Counted from the stretch's first letter, positions 1 through 13,090 are shown. The stretch is 64,000 nucleotides of DNA from Caldilineaceae bacterium (GCA_020634815.1 JACKBA010000022.1:1-64000); one strand, 5' to 3'. Program-made: numbers and translations. The notes: generated from the sequence alone by a model not told the origin.

Positions 1-1642
<1,642 letters not shown>

Positions 1643-1664
1643 AGATCTGGCCCAGCGCCGCCCG

Positions 1665-2819
1665 CTAGAACAGGCTCAACTGCTGTTCCGCAAGCTTGCC
1701 ATCCAACAGCATGAACGGCCCCGCTTTCTGTACATCGCGCATGCCCAGCGCGCGCAGGTGACCCGTCTCGCGAATGCGCTGGCGGCGCCGTTCGCGCAGG
1801 ATCGCGTCCGCCGTCTTCGGCCCGATGCCCGGCACGCGCATCAATTCGCTGCGGGCGGCGAGGTTGATTTCGACCGGCGCGTCGCGCAAATACTCCCTGG
1901 CCCACGCCAGCTTGGGGTCCATGTCCAGCGGCAGGTTGGCGCTCTGCAGGAAGGGCAGATCCTCCACGTTCCAGCCATAGTCGCGCAGGAGAAAGCTCGC
2001 CTGGTAGAGGCGGAACTCGCGCTGGCGTGAGACGGGGTCCAGGTGTTCGAAGGGCGTCTGACTGACCGGGTTGAAGGCCATGAAGTAGGTGCGTCGCAGC
2101 CCGAGCTGGTTGTACAGGTGGTCGCTGGTGTGCAGCAACTCCAGGTCCGTGTCGCCCACCGCGCCGACGACGAACTGCGTCACGACGCTGGCGCGCAGCC
2201 CTTCCTCGCGACGTAGCCGGCTGATCCATTGCAGGCGCGGGAACAACTCGTTCCAGTAGTCCTTCTTGGGCGCCAGGGCCGCCAGCCGTTCGGCCGTGGC
2301 GCCTTCCAGGTTGATGGAGACGCGATCGGCCAGTTGCATGGCGCGCCGCACCTGGTCGTACTCGGCGCCCGGCATGATCTTGAGATGGATGTAGCCGCGA
2401 TAGCTGTACTGTTTGCGCAGAACCTCGGCGGTGTCGATGATCTTGTCCTGCGTCTGCGCGCCGCCCTTGATGATCCCGGAGGAAAGAAAGAGTCCTTCCA
2501 CCAGGCCGGCGCGCTGGATGGTATCGTAGGTTTTGGCCATCTCGTCGGGCGTGTAGGAGACGCGCTGCGTCTTGCTGCGCCCGGCGCGGAAGGGACAGTA
2601 GAAGCAGTTACGCTCGCACGCCGTGGTCATCATCGCCTTGAGGATCGGCTTCTTCCCCGCCGGCGTGGAGACGTCGGAGATGCAGGGCAGCGGCTTGGGT
2701 GTGCGCGGCTGGGCCGTCGCCGCTTCGGCCATGGGCTGGTCGCCGGCCGGCTCGAATTGCGTGGCGTCGTCGAGTAGCGAGAGCTTCTGTATCGAGTCGG
2801 GTACCATCCGGAAATTCAT
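1665..2819 (-). CDS. Radical SAM protein with C-terminal helix-hairpin-helix, DNA modification/repair type
   Basis: 384 residues. The radical SAM 4Fe-4S motif CxxxCxxC is seen as CERNCFYC at about residues 68-75, and the C-terminus carries a helix-hairpin-helix DNA-binding element (VPGIGPKTADAIL, about residue 320). This domain pair is that of the family annotated as putative DNA modification/repair radical SAM proteins; the reaction is unknown. The ATG lies 6 bases after a TATAAT box, so the mRNA is probably leaderless, and the promoter spacer contains a LexA-type palindrome (see the regulatory entry). Those features support a DNA-damage role. The gene is divergent from dtd. In other genomes the family often sits with a uracil-DNA-glycosylase-like partner; none is present here. 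Confidence 0.85.
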   Translation of the reverse strand: MNFRMVPDSIQKLSLLDDATQFEPAGDQPMAEAATAQPRTPKPLPCISDVSTPAGKKPILKAMMTTACERNCFYCPFRAGRSKTQRVSYTPDEMAKTYDTIQRAGLVEGLFLSSGIIKGGAQTQDKIIDTAEVLRKQYSYRGYIHLKIMPGAEYDQVRRAMQLADRVSINLEGATAERLAALAPKKDYWNELFPRLQWISRLRREEGLRASVVTQFVVGAVGDTDLELLHTSDHLYNQLGLRRTYFMAFNPVSQTPFEHLDPVSRQREFRLYQASFLLRDYGWNVEDLPFLQSANLPLDMDPKLAWAREYLRDAPVEINLAARSELMRVPGIGPKTADAILRERRRQRIRETGHLRALGMRDVQKAGPFMLLDGKLAEQQLSLF

Positions 2820-2825
2820 ACATCC

Positions 2826-2854
2826 ATTATACGAACGTTTGTTCTGTTTGTAAA
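2826..2854 (-). promoter_or_regulatory. Sigma70-type promoter with embedded LexA/SOS box for the radical SAM gene
   Basis: Read on the minus strand: -35 TTTACA (2854-2849), a 17-base spacer, then -10 TATAAT (2831-2826), 6 bases and the start codon. The spacer and its edge hold CGAACGTTTGTTCT (plus strand 2832-2845), with a perfect GAAC-N4-GTTC palindrome that matches the Gram-positive LexA consensus CGAAC-N4-GTTCG except at the last base. A repressor bound here would block RNA polymerase. Promoter geometry is seen directly; LexA binding is inferred. Confidence 0.75.
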
Positions 2855-2872
2855 GTCAGGAGCAGGGATTCG

Positions 2873-3328
2873 ATGCGAGCAGTGATTCAGCGGGTTACTT
2901 CGGCGCAGGTGCGCGTGGATGGCCAGGTGGTGGGGCAGATCGGCCAGGGCTTTCTGGTGCTGCTCGGCATTGCCCACGGCGACGGCGATGAAGAGGCGCT
3001 CTACCTGGCCCGAAAAATCGTCGGGCTGCGCGTCTTTGAGGACAATGATGGTAAAATGAATCTGGCGCTCGGCGACGTGGGGGGCAGCGTGCTGGCGGTG
3101 AGCCAGTTTACGCTCTACGGCGATGTGCGCAAGGGGCGCCGCCCAAGTTTCATCGATGCCGCACGCCCAGAACACGCCGAACCACTCTACCAGCGCTTCT
3201 GTCGTATGCTGGCCGCCGAGGGTGTCGCCGTGCAGCAGGGCGTCTTCCAGGCGCACATGGAGATCTCGCTGGTCAACGACGGACCGGTGACCATCTGGAT
3301 GGATACGGCGCAACTCATGGCTGGATGA
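2873..3328 (+). CDS. dtd: D-aminoacyl-tRNA deacylase
   Basis: 151 residues, the normal size. Dtd hydrolyses D-aminoacyl-tRNAs, and also Gly-tRNA(Ala), in the cytoplasm to keep D-amino acids out of protein. The N-terminus MRAVIQRVTSAQVRVDG and the two active-site signatures, SQFTLYGD (about residue 77) and the GP motif NDGPVTIW near the C-terminus, are all present. The frame is open further upstream, but homology and an AGGAG ribosome binding site place the start at 2873. The upstream spacer is shared with the divergent radical SAM gene, so the LexA-type box could also affect dtd; that is speculative. Confidence 0.95.
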   Translation: MRAVIQRVTSAQVRVDGQVVGQIGQGFLVLLGIAHGDGDEEALYLARKIVGLRVFEDNDGKMNLALGDVGGSVLAVSQFTLYGDVRKGRRPSFIDAARPEHAEPLYQRFCRMLAAEGVAVQQGVFQAHMEISLVNDGPVTIWMDTAQLMAG

Positions 3329-3413
3329 TCCTCCTGCGGGAGTGATGACTCTTTCTTCCAATCTTCCAGGCGCGGACCGGGAGCCGGGTGCGCCACACAA
3401 ATAGAGGTGAACC

Positions 3414-4400
3414 ATGAACTATCGACCGCTGGGCAGGACCGGCATGAATGTGTCCGAGATCAGTTTTGGCGCGTGGGCGATCGGCGGCAGTTGGGGCCAG
3501 GTTGATGACGACGTGTCCATGGCGGCCCTGCACAAGGCCGTTGAAGAGGGCGTCAACTTCATCGACACGGCAGACGTCTACGGCGACGGGCGCAGCGAAC
3601 GGCTGGTTGCCCGCCTCAAGCGTGAGCGACCGGGCGATCAGATCTTCGTTGCCACCAAGGCCGGCCGGCGTCTGAACCCGCATGTGGCCGATGGCTACAA
3701 CTACGAGAATCTCCGTGCGTTTGTCGAACGCAGCCTTCAGAACCTGGAGATGGAGAGCCTGGACCTGGTGCAGCTCCACTGCCCGCCAAGCGAAGTCTAC
3801 GACCGGCCCGAGGTCTTCGACGCGCTGGACCGGCTGGTGCAAGAGGGCAAGATCCGCTACTACGGCGTCAGCGTCGAGAAGGTCTCCGAGGCGCTGAAGG
3901 CCATCGAGTATCCGAACGTGCAGACGGTGCAGATTATCTTCAACATCTTCCGCCAGAAGCCGGCCGAGATGTTCTTCCACAGCGCTGCGGCCCGGCATGT
4001 CGGTATCCTGGCGCGCGTGCCGCTGGCCAGCGGCCTGCTCACGGGCAAGATCACGCCGCAGACGACCTTTGCCGCCGACGATCACCGCAACTTCAACCGC
4101 TACGGCCAGTCCTTTGACGTCGGCGAGACCTTCAGCGGCGTGCCCCTGGAGGCAGCTTTCGATGCGGTGGATGGTCTCAAGCCGCTTGTGCCCCACGGCG
4201 CGACGATGGCGCAGTTTGCCCTGCGCTGGATCCTCATGTTCCCGGCCGTCACCTGCGCCATTCCCGGCGCCAAGCGATCCGACCAGGTCAGTGACAATTG
4301 CGCCGCGGCCGACTTGGCGCCGATCGACCACAGCGAGATGGAGGCGACGCGGGTGATCTACGACACCTACGTGCGCGCTCACGTGCATCCGCACTGGTAG
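3414..4400 (+). CDS. Aldo/keto reductase
   Basis: 328-residue TIM-barrel NADPH-dependent oxidoreductase. The N-terminus (MNYRPLGRTGMNVSEISFG) is typical of the bacterial AKR families. The catalytic tetrad is visible as Asp and Tyr in FIDTADVYGDG, Lys in VATKAG and His in QLHCPP. It would reduce aldehydes or ketones, or run in reverse on sugars; the substrate is not predictable. AGAGGTG precedes the ATG. The gene is followed after 15 bases by a conserved hypothetical gene with its own strong Shine-Dalgarno sequence, so the two probably form an operon that ends at the terminator at 5045-5077. Confidence 0.93.
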   Translation: MNYRPLGRTGMNVSEISFGAWAIGGSWGQVDDDVSMAALHKAVEEGVNFIDTADVYGDGRSERLVARLKRERPGDQIFVATKAGRRLNPHVADGYNYENLRAFVERSLQNLEMESLDLVQLHCPPSEVYDRPEVFDALDRLVQEGKIRYYGVSVEKVSEALKAIEYPNVQTVQIIFNIFRQKPAEMFFHSAAARHVGILARVPLASGLLTGKITPQTTFAADDHRNFNRYGQSFDVGETFSGVPLEAAFDAVDGLKPLVPHGATMAQFALRWILMFPAVTCAIPGAKRSDQVSDNCAAADLAPIDHSEMEATRVIYDTYVRAHVHPHW

Positions 4401-4415
4401 CCGAAAGGAGAGTTC

Positions 4416-5009
4416 ATGTCACAGAAAAGCCACGTTCTGGCCGAGAGTCCGGCCGTCGATATTGCGGTGCTGGGCACCGAGGTCGACGAACTGGAGGAGT
4501 ACATCATTGCCGGCGAAGTCTACCGCACGCTGCGCGTGGTGACGCCATCGGGCGCCCAGATGGTGCAGATGTCGGGGGGCGATCTGCTGACGCGCATCTT
4601 CCGGCTGCAAGGCGAGCGCGATCGCCTGCCGGTCGAACAGCGCTCCCAGGTGAAAGACCTGGTACTGCGCGCCGAGTCGACCGCGTACAGCCTGCGCACG
4701 CGCTTTCACGACCTGCTCCAGCGCGAGATGAAGACACGTATCGACAGCCTGAACTGGTTTCTCGATGATGTCATGGGCGATCCCAAACGGGCGCGTGGCG
4801 AGTACCCCTACGAGATTCGTAACCGGCAGCGCATCGATGCTATCGCGGCTGAATTGGGCGACGACCTGTCACCCGCGTTGAAGAGTGAGTTGCACCGGGT
4901 CGACGAGCGCATCCGTCTCATCGTCAGACCCGCCGATTTTGTGTGGGATGAAGGCCTGGCGCCCATCTTCCCGCGTGAACGTTTTTGGTACCTGTACACA
5001 TCGCCGTGA
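4416..5009 (+). CDS. Conserved hypothetical protein, coupled to the aldo/keto reductase
   Basis: 197 residues, no signal peptide and no membrane segment, so probably cytoplasmic. I do not recognise the family. The middle (about residues 75-120) is rich in charged residues and looks helical, and the C-terminus has an aromatic cluster (ERFWYLYTSP). A strong GAAAGGAG lies just before the ATG. It follows the reductase stop by 15 bases and is closed by a good terminator, so it is very likely translated from the same mRNA. Codon use and GC content match its neighbours. Confidence 0.8.
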   Translation: MSQKSHVLAESPAVDIAVLGTEVDELEEYIIAGEVYRTLRVVTPSGAQMVQMSGGDLLTRIFRLQGERDRLPVEQRSQVKDLVLRAESTAYSLRTRFHDLLQREMKTRIDSLNWFLDDVMGDPKRARGEYPYEIRNRQRIDAIAAELGDDLSPALKSELHRVDERIRLIVRPADFVWDEGLAPIFPRERFWYLYTSP

Positions 5010-5044
5010 CCTGACACCGGCCTCGACAACTGCATTCGAGTCCG

Positions 5045-5077
5045 AGCGAGCGGAGGTCTCCCTCCGCTCGCTTTTTT
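5045..5077 (+). terminator. Rho-independent terminator after the aldo/keto reductase operon
   Basis: Perfect 12-bp stem (AGCGAGCGGAGG / CCTCCGCTCGCT) with a TCTC loop, followed directly by six T. It sits 35 bases after the stop of the hypothetical gene. Confidence 0.93.
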
Positions 5078-5186
5078 GTTGCGCTGCACGCATCCTCGCA
5101 ACTGTGCGCCGGCGTGCGCCCTGACGCGTCGCTATCTGTAAGCTGGAAATGAGCCGATTTGAGCCGAGAAAACCGTCGTTTTCCCG

Positions 5187-5216
5187 TTGAATCTACGCGT
5201 ATACAGCGCATACTGT
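5187..5216 (+). promoter_or_regulatory. Candidate sigma70 promoter for the secreted protein at 5269
   Basis: TTGAAT (5187-5192), an 18-base spacer and TACTGT (5211-5216). It lies about 45 bases upstream of the ribosome binding site. Weak -10 match, so only a candidate. Confidence 0.4.
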
Positions 5217-5268
5217 AAGGGAACTTATCCGCAACCAACAGCTTGTCAGTGTGTGAATGGAGGACACG

Positions 5269-6900
5269 ATGAAATCTGAAACCAAGCGATCGACGGTTCG
5301 TCTGGTCATATCCCTGCTGCTCGTCGGGGCGCTGCTTGCCGGCGTGCCGGGCGCAAGCCGCGCACAGGATGTCGAGCCCGCGCAGGGCGATGGGTACGCG
5401 CTTTTCCTGCCTGCCATCGTCGGCGGCGCGGGCCATTCGTATGCCGCGTTCTTTCCGGAGAACCTTGCTGTTGCCTCCCCGCTCGACTTGCACTATGACG
5501 GTCCGGTCAGCGCCAGTGCCACGGCTGGCGACTGGGTCAGTGGGTACGCGATCGCCACTGCCGAGATCCATGGCGTGATGACCGGCGCAACGGCCATCGC
5601 CGATGTCTTTGATGCCGGCGGGCTGCTTGCGCTGGGCAATGATGCCTCGTGCTACGGGCCGACCCTGCGCTACCGCAACCACCCCGACGACGGCGGCGCC
5701 GACCCGACGATCCGCGAACTGCCGCACGGCGACCTGGGGCTCTGGCAGGAGACTGACACCGCGGGCGAAGCTTGTGCCGCGGCGCAGGTGAATGCACGGC
5801 TGGGCGGCGCCGAGAAGCAGTCGCAGGCCTCGCTGAACCTGATGGCGGCGCTCCTGGCCGCGGCCGACGATGCGGGCATTGCGCTGCCCACTGCCGGCGG
5901 CACCGTCGACGTGACGGCCGAGATGAATGCAGCGGGCATCCCCGATGTGCTCTTTTCGGCGGCCACCATCACCTACGATGCCACGGCGGGCACCTGGACC
6001 TATTACGCCGAGTTCACCTACACCGACCCGGCGGATGGCTCGACGCACGACATGGTCGTCAGCCTGGAATACACGCCCGATGCTACAGCGCCTGAGAGCC
6101 GCTACACCGGCGTCATGTACTTCCGCGCCAATGACGATCAGGAGTGGGGTAACTGTCCGGCGAGTGGTGGCGGCGGTGGCGGTGGCGGCGGCGCCACCGC
6201 CCGACCTGTCACGGTCAACGGCTCGCTGGCGTTCAATCGGCTTGGTGGAAGCGAACTGCGCATCCAGCAGCGTTCGGGCGCCTACTGCGGCCACGACGTC
6301 GATGCGCGCCACGTCGGTGTGGTCGACCCGACGCTGAACTGGGGCGACAACTATGCCTCGTTCACGGCCAACTTTGACCCTGCCAATATGGCGGGTGATT
6401 ACGCCTATGCCTGGCAGGCCGGCGTCCATGACCGGGCATCGCGTGTTCTCAATCTCGGCGTCAACAACCACAGCCCGCTCGACGGCGAGGCGTACTTCGG
6501 CTATGGCGCCCGCGTCCAGGATGACAGTGACGGCGTGCTCGTTGCCGATGGCATCTACTGTAACTGGGCCGCTCCCGGTTCTTCAGGCGGAATGCAGGCC
6601 TACGCGCAGCGCCAATTTGTTACCTTCAACACGGGTACCGGCCATTTCTACATGCCGGCGGGCGGGTCGGATATGCGCTATGCGCCCACGAATAGCTGCC
6701 AGTACGACGGGACCGACAGCTTCTGGTACGATCGCGATCTCGACGGCACGGTCAACGAAACCACCGACGATCTGGCAGTGACACCCACGTCGGCCAATCC
6801 GTTTGATCTCATGGCGGCGGTGGAAACCGACGGCGATGGCACGCCGACGATCGCAGAAGCCATTGCCGCACGCGGCTACGACGAGCCGGTCGCCCCCTGA
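5269..6900 (+). CDS. Secreted protein of unknown function with Gly-rich linker
   Basis: 543 residues. Signal peptide: positive n-region, hydrophobic core RLVISLLLVGALLAGV and a likely cleavage after ASRAQ. The LFLPAI motif at residues 45-50 recurs in other secreted proteins of this window. The first part (about 50-290) is unrecognised; a run of ten glycines near residue 300 links to a second part with a conserved-looking CGHD segment. The C-terminus has two acidic loops (DRDLDGTVNETTDDL and ETDGDGTPTIAEA) that resemble calcium-binding DxDxDG loops. The start at 5269 is chosen over an ATG 12 bases upstream because GGAGG lies at the correct distance before it. No function is assigned. Confidence 0.85.
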   Translation: MKSETKRSTVRLVISLLLVGALLAGVPGASRAQDVEPAQGDGYALFLPAIVGGAGHSYAAFFPENLAVASPLDLHYDGPVSASATAGDWVSGYAIATAEIHGVMTGATAIADVFDAGGLLALGNDASCYGPTLRYRNHPDDGGADPTIRELPHGDLGLWQETDTAGEACAAAQVNARLGGAEKQSQASLNLMAALLAAADDAGIALPTAGGTVDVTAEMNAAGIPDVLFSAATITYDATAGTWTYYAEFTYTDPADGSTHDMVVSLEYTPDATAPESRYTGVMYFRANDDQEWGNCPASGGGGGGGGGATARPVTVNGSLAFNRLGGSELRIQQRSGAYCGHDVDARHVGVVDPTLNWGDNYASFTANFDPANMAGDYAYAWQAGVHDRASRVLNLGVNNHSPLDGEAYFGYGARVQDDSDGVLVADGIYCNWAAPGSSGGMQAYAQRQFVTFNTGTGHFYMPAGGSDMRYAPTNSCQYDGTDSFWYDRDLDGTVNETTDDLAVTPTSANPFDLMAAVETDGDGTPTIAEAIAARGYDEPVAP

Positions 6901-6931
6901 CGAGTAGCGAAATGCTCCGTTCCTTATGAAT

Positions 6932-6964
6932 CGAGGCCGGCGGTGTCAACAACCGCCGGCCTCG
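6932..6964. terminator. GC-rich hairpin between convergent secreted-protein genes
   Basis: 13-bp perfect stem CGAGGCCGGCGGT / ACCGCCGGCCTCG with a 7-base loop. There is no real T-run on either side. Its position between two convergent genes suggests a shared terminator. Confidence 0.55.
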
Positions 6965-7017
6965 ACGCGTTTCCAGGCGCGCTATGATCGAAACGCCATT
7001 CGTACGGCGGGGGGGCG

Positions 7018-8817
7018 CTAGGGGCGCGCCGTCGCCACGATCGGCAAGTTCAGGAAATCGGAATAAAGCGCTTCGTCGTTGTCGACGATCGTCAATAGTG
7101 CCTTGCCCTGGTCGAGAACGACGGCGCCGGTGCTGGGAGCGCTCAGCGTCAGGAGAATACTCTCGTCCGACTCGGCCTCGCTGTCGTCCAGGATCGTAAC
7201 GGTCACCGTCTTTGTGATTTCGCCGGCTGCGAAGATGAGGGGTTGTGTGACCGCCATATAGTCGCTGCTGGCGAGCGCGGCATTGACGTTGCCTGCATCA
7301 TCGGCGGTGGCAAAGGTAACGTTGGCTTGCTTGCCATCCGAGTTGTAACGCTGAACCTCTATTGCTACCTCGTAGCTGCCTCCATTCGCCGCCGGATTGC
7401 CCTCGGGCACGATCGTGTGCAGGCTTGAGAACCCGAAGCTCTGCTTCAACTCGACCGCACTGGTCACAATGTTGACAGGCGCGCCGTCGAACCGCGTCGT
7501 CGTCGTGTAGACATAGTGGCCCGGCGGCCCGGTCACAGCGATTTCCCATTCGGCGTGCTTCACTGCGCCGGGTTCGACGTCGCCGAGCAGTGCTTCCCAG
7601 ACGTTTCCGTCGTCGTTGACTTTGCTTGCCGCTGCGATGGGTACAGTCATGCCCGGCGGGAGGGTAAGGGTGACCGAGCCGTTGTGCAGCCTTGTGGCGC
7701 TCACCGGGTTAGTGGCATATACATGCGAGCGCATGGTGTTGGGGTGCGGCAGGATCACGGGCGCGTCGATCCAGCTTTCGCCGCCACGGGCCGGCGCCAG
7801 GCCATAGCCGATCTCGAAGACCTCGGACCATGGGTCAATCAGGCCATCCCAACGGATCGCAACTGCACTGTCGATGGGCGAGTCGGCGCCCGTGTAGGTG
7901 CCCCATTTATCGGCGTGATATTTTCCCCATTCCCCGGTGCTCACCGAAACCTGCGGCGCGCCCGGCTGCTGCGAACTGCTCAGGTCGATCAACGCCTGCC
8001 AGTCCGTGACTTCCGGGGTCTTGGTCGCAAAGACGCGCAGATAGTCGGGTGCGGCGCCGGGGCCTGGCGTTACCACGTGCGCGTTGTCGGTTGCGCCGAT
8101 CTGTGTGTCCAGTAGCAGGCGCAGGTCGAACTCCACATTGCCCAACGTGTTGTTCTCCGTGCTACAACGGCGCAGCGACATCGCCTGTTCATGCGCCAGC
8201 GTGTAGCGGATACGCACCATATCTTCGCGGCCGGTGAAGGGGTTGGTCATGAAGGAGAGCGACTGGGTCAGGTACATCCCGCAGATGGGCAGGGGCGAAG
8301 GCAGTTCGCTGCCGTCGGCTGCAAGCAGCTCGTCGGCGCGCGGCAGCGCATAGACAATCTGTGCGCGGTCCCCATTCGTATCGACGTAGATAGCCGAAGG
8401 GTGTACCGTGCCGGAAGTGTGCTCCACCGACCACTGGCCGCGATTCCGGCTATCTACTGGCGTGTCTCGGTAGCGATAGCGAACCGTGGCGTAGGTAGAC
8501 CATGCCTCGGCGGCGGACTCGTGGATGAGGCCGGTATAGAGGAGTGGCACTTCGCTCTTCGTGATGGCTTCGCGCGCGGTGATGATGAACTGCCCGTTGG
8601 CGTTGAAGTAGACGCGCAAGAAGTTGTTCTCGAAGAACTTGTCCGAATCCACCAGTGGCGTGGCGGGGTCTTCAGCCACGCTTGCCGAACGAACGATGGT
8701 GGCAGGCTTGGCCGGACCCGGCTCTTCGCTGCGCTGCGCCTGCACGGCAACCGGCAGGCCAAAAATGACGACGGCGGCGGACAGGATGCCGATGATCCAG
8801 GACAGATGGGGCCGCAT
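7018..8817 (-). CDS. Secreted protein with C-terminal Calx-beta-like domain
   Basis: 599 residues. Signal peptide at the N-terminus (hydrophobic WIIGILSAAVVIFGL, Ala-rich cleavage site near AVQAQ). The bulk (about 50-480) is unrecognised and may be a beta-rich surface domain. Residues about 495-590 match the Calx-beta pattern found in bacterial surface proteins: an unsatisfied SSDY, then AGEITKTVTVTILDDSEAE, ending in LLTIVDND. The last residues contain FLNLPIVATA, a variant of the FLPxI motif seen elsewhere in this window. The longer open frame upstream is rejected because GGAGGAGG precedes the ATG at 8817. Probable role: cell-surface or extracellular structural or adhesive protein (inference). 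Confidence 0.85.
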   Translation of the reverse strand: MRPHLSWIIGILSAAVVIFGLPVAVQAQRSEEPGPAKPATIVRSASVAEDPATPLVDSDKFFENNFLRVYFNANGQFIITAREAITKSEVPLLYTGLIHESAAEAWSTYATVRYRYRDTPVDSRNRGQWSVEHTSGTVHPSAIYVDTNGDRAQIVYALPRADELLAADGSELPSPLPICGMYLTQSLSFMTNPFTGREDMVRIRYTLAHEQAMSLRRCSTENNTLGNVEFDLRLLLDTQIGATDNAHVVTPGPGAAPDYLRVFATKTPEVTDWQALIDLSSSQQPGAPQVSVSTGEWGKYHADKWGTYTGADSPIDSAVAIRWDGLIDPWSEVFEIGYGLAPARGGESWIDAPVILPHPNTMRSHVYATNPVSATRLHNGSVTLTLPPGMTVPIAAASKVNDDGNVWEALLGDVEPGAVKHAEWEIAVTGPPGHYVYTTTTRFDGAPVNIVTSAVELKQSFGFSSLHTIVPEGNPAANGGSYEVAIEVQRYNSDGKQANVTFATADDAGNVNAALASSDYMAVTQPLIFAAGEITKTVTVTILDDSEAESDESILLTLSAPSTGAVVLDQGKALLTIVDNDEALYSDFLNLPIVATARP

Positions 8818-8975
8818 TGTTTCCTCCTCCGGACGGGGTGAGTCCTGTTGCAAGGTACGGAATCGAAAGTATACCGGACGCAAGACGGATAGGAATTGAC
8901 GCACTGTCGTAGTTTCTACGCGTGAATTCTCGCACAAGGGCGGTGCAGTCGTCAACTGCATCGACATAAGGGGGT

Positions 8976-9090
8976 GCGTCCCAGGAAATTGGCGAAGTCA
9001 GCCCCGGCGTGCGTCGCACTGGTCAAACGATCCGTCGCAGGAAAGCATTGTCTGACCAGTGCGACGCACGCCGCCAACATTCTGGGACGC
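8976..9090. mobile_element. MITE-like palindromic element, copy 1
   Basis: A 115-bp element with 9-bp terminal inverted repeats GCGTCCCAG / CTGGGACGC and a long internal inverted repeat: a perfect 20-bp arm beginning GGCGTGCGTCGCACTGGTCA, a 27-base loop, and its complement. GACATAAGG occurs at 8963-8971 and again at 9095-9103, four bases outside each end, and looks like a 9-bp target-site duplication. A related copy lies at 56981-57088. No coding capacity. It sits about 50 bases upstream of the ilv promoter. Confidence 0.8.
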
Positions 9091-9137
9091 GTCTGACATA
9101 AGGAAGGACGAGTTTGTGCGTTTGGCTTTCTCCACAG

Positions 9138-9167
9138 TTGACAAGCAGCAAAAGGCTCCGCTATACT
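9138..9167 (+). promoter_or_regulatory. Sigma70 promoter of the ilv-leu operon
   Basis: TTGACA (9138-9143), an 18-base spacer and TATACT (9162-9167). This gives a start near 9174 and a leader of about 270 bases before ilvB, which contains the leader peptide and attenuator. Best -35/-10 pair in the upstream region. Confidence 0.75.
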
Positions 9168-9231
9168 TTGCTTCGTCGTTAACACTTTGCCCAGTTTTCG
9201 TTGTGCAGCTTGTTGCACGAGCCAGGCAGTC

Positions 9232-9327
9232 ATGGTGACATTCTCAGTTCTGATTAGCCTCATCCTTCTTGTCGATCTCGCGGTCGTAGTACTTGGCCGA
9301 GGGCCATTTCTGGTTGGAGAGGCATAG
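9232..9327 (+). CDS. ilv operon leader peptide (attenuation control)
   Basis: A 31-codon open frame (ATG at 9232, TAG at 9325-9327). By my translation it has 7 Val, 7 Leu and 2 Ile among 31 residues, including a Leu-Ile-Leu-Leu-Val run at residues 10-14 and Val-Val-Val-Leu at 18-21. That is the composition of attenuation leader peptides such as those of E. coli ilvB (ivbL) and ilvGMEDA (ilvL). It lies between the operon promoter and a terminator hairpin in front of ilvB. The ribosome binding site is weak (CAGGCAG). Reading scarce charged Val- or Leu-tRNA would stall the ribosome at residues 18-21 and leave the segment 9312-9322 free to pair with the terminator's left arm. Too short for ordinary gene calling. 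Function inferred from composition and context. Confidence 0.75.
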   Translation: MVTFSVLISLILLVDLAVVVLGRGPFLVGEA

Positions 9328-9357
9328 AGCGCCAGGCTGCGTTCTACCAGGTCACCG

Positions 9358-9389
<32 letters not shown>

Positions 9390-9445
9390 ATCCAGATTTC
9401 AGGTTCGAGTTGTTTATCGATCGAGCTACCAAAGGAGAGTCGATC

Positions 9446-11239
<1,794 letters not shown>

Positions 11240-11336
11240 AAACAGAGACTATGAGACTATGAGATTAAAGATTTGGCTTCGCAGGATGCAAAATCTCTGA
11301 ATCTCCGATCTCCAATCTACAAAAGGTGAGGAACGC

Positions 11337-11909
11337 ATGAAATACACTCTTATCGCCTGGATGCGCGACAAGCCGGGCGTGCTCAGCCGGGTGTCGGGGA
11401 TGATGCGCCGGCGCAATTTCAACATCGACAGCTTGCAGGTCGGCCACACGGAGTCGCCGGGCATCAGCCGCATGACCTTCGTCGTCGACGGCAACGAGCG
11501 CATGGTGGACCAGGTCATCAAGCAACTGCGCAAACTCGTCGACGTGACGCGCGTCGAGGATATCTCCGAGCAGCCCATCGTGGCGCGCGAGATGGCGCTC
11601 ATCCGCGTCTCCACCAACGCCGATAACCGCTCCGAGATCGTGCAGATGGTCAACATCTACCGCGGCGAGATCGTCGACGTGGCGATGGATTCCATGATCG
11701 TGCAGATCGTCGGCGCCCAGGATCGCGTCGATTCGCTCATCGACCTACTGAGCAACTTCGGCATCTCCGAGATGGTGCGCACGGGGCCGGTGGCGATGGC
11801 ACGCGGGCGCACCGAACGGACGGCACGGCGCAGCTCGGCTGTCTGGCGCGCGCAGGCCAATGGCCGCGACGCCACGGCCACCGAACGTTTCAAGACGGGC
11901 GGCGTGTAG
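11337..11909 (+). CDS. ilvN: Acetolactate synthase small (regulatory) subunit
   Basis: 190 residues. It begins with an ACT domain (residues about 1-75; KPGVLSRVSGMMRRRNFNIDSL) that binds Val for feedback control and activates the large subunit. The C-terminal half is the usual ALS small-subunit domain (IVQIVGAQDRVDSLIDLL). A basic Arg/Ala-rich tail follows. AAAAGGTGAGG precedes the ATG. It lies 97 bases after ilvB; that spacer contains degenerate GAGATTA/GAGACTA repeats and their complements. Confidence 0.96.
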   Translation: MKYTLIAWMRDKPGVLSRVSGMMRRRNFNIDSLQVGHTESPGISRMTFVVDGNERMVDQVIKQLRKLVDVTRVEDISEQPIVAREMALIRVSTNADNRSEIVQMVNIYRGEIVDVAMDSMIVQIVGAQDRVDSLIDLLSNFGISEMVRTGPVAMARGRTERTARRSSAVWRAQANGRDATATERFKTGGV

Positions 11910-11914
11910 TACTA

Positions 11915-12025
11915 GAGGAGATTAAGAGATTGGAGATTAGGAGATTGGAGATTGGGAAAGGCGCCGTGCTCAATTCGACACAGCCCAATCTCTAATCTCC
12001 AGTCTCCAATCTCTCAATCTCAGAC
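11915..12025. repeat. Heptamer-based inverted repeat between ilvN and ilvC
   Basis: Left arm (11915-11956) is a tandem of 7-8-base units such as GAGATTG and GAGATTA; the right arm (11983-12025) is the complementary run (CCAATCT, CTAATCT). The RNA could fold into a long hairpin inside the operon. The same family recurs at 13091-13186 and in degenerate form at 11246-11320. Confidence 0.85.
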
Positions 12026-12084
12026 GATCTCAATTCATCATCAACACGACAATCACACCATTCAACCCTTAGGACAGAGAACTC

Positions 12085-13089
<1,005 letters not shown>

Positions 13090-13090
13090 G

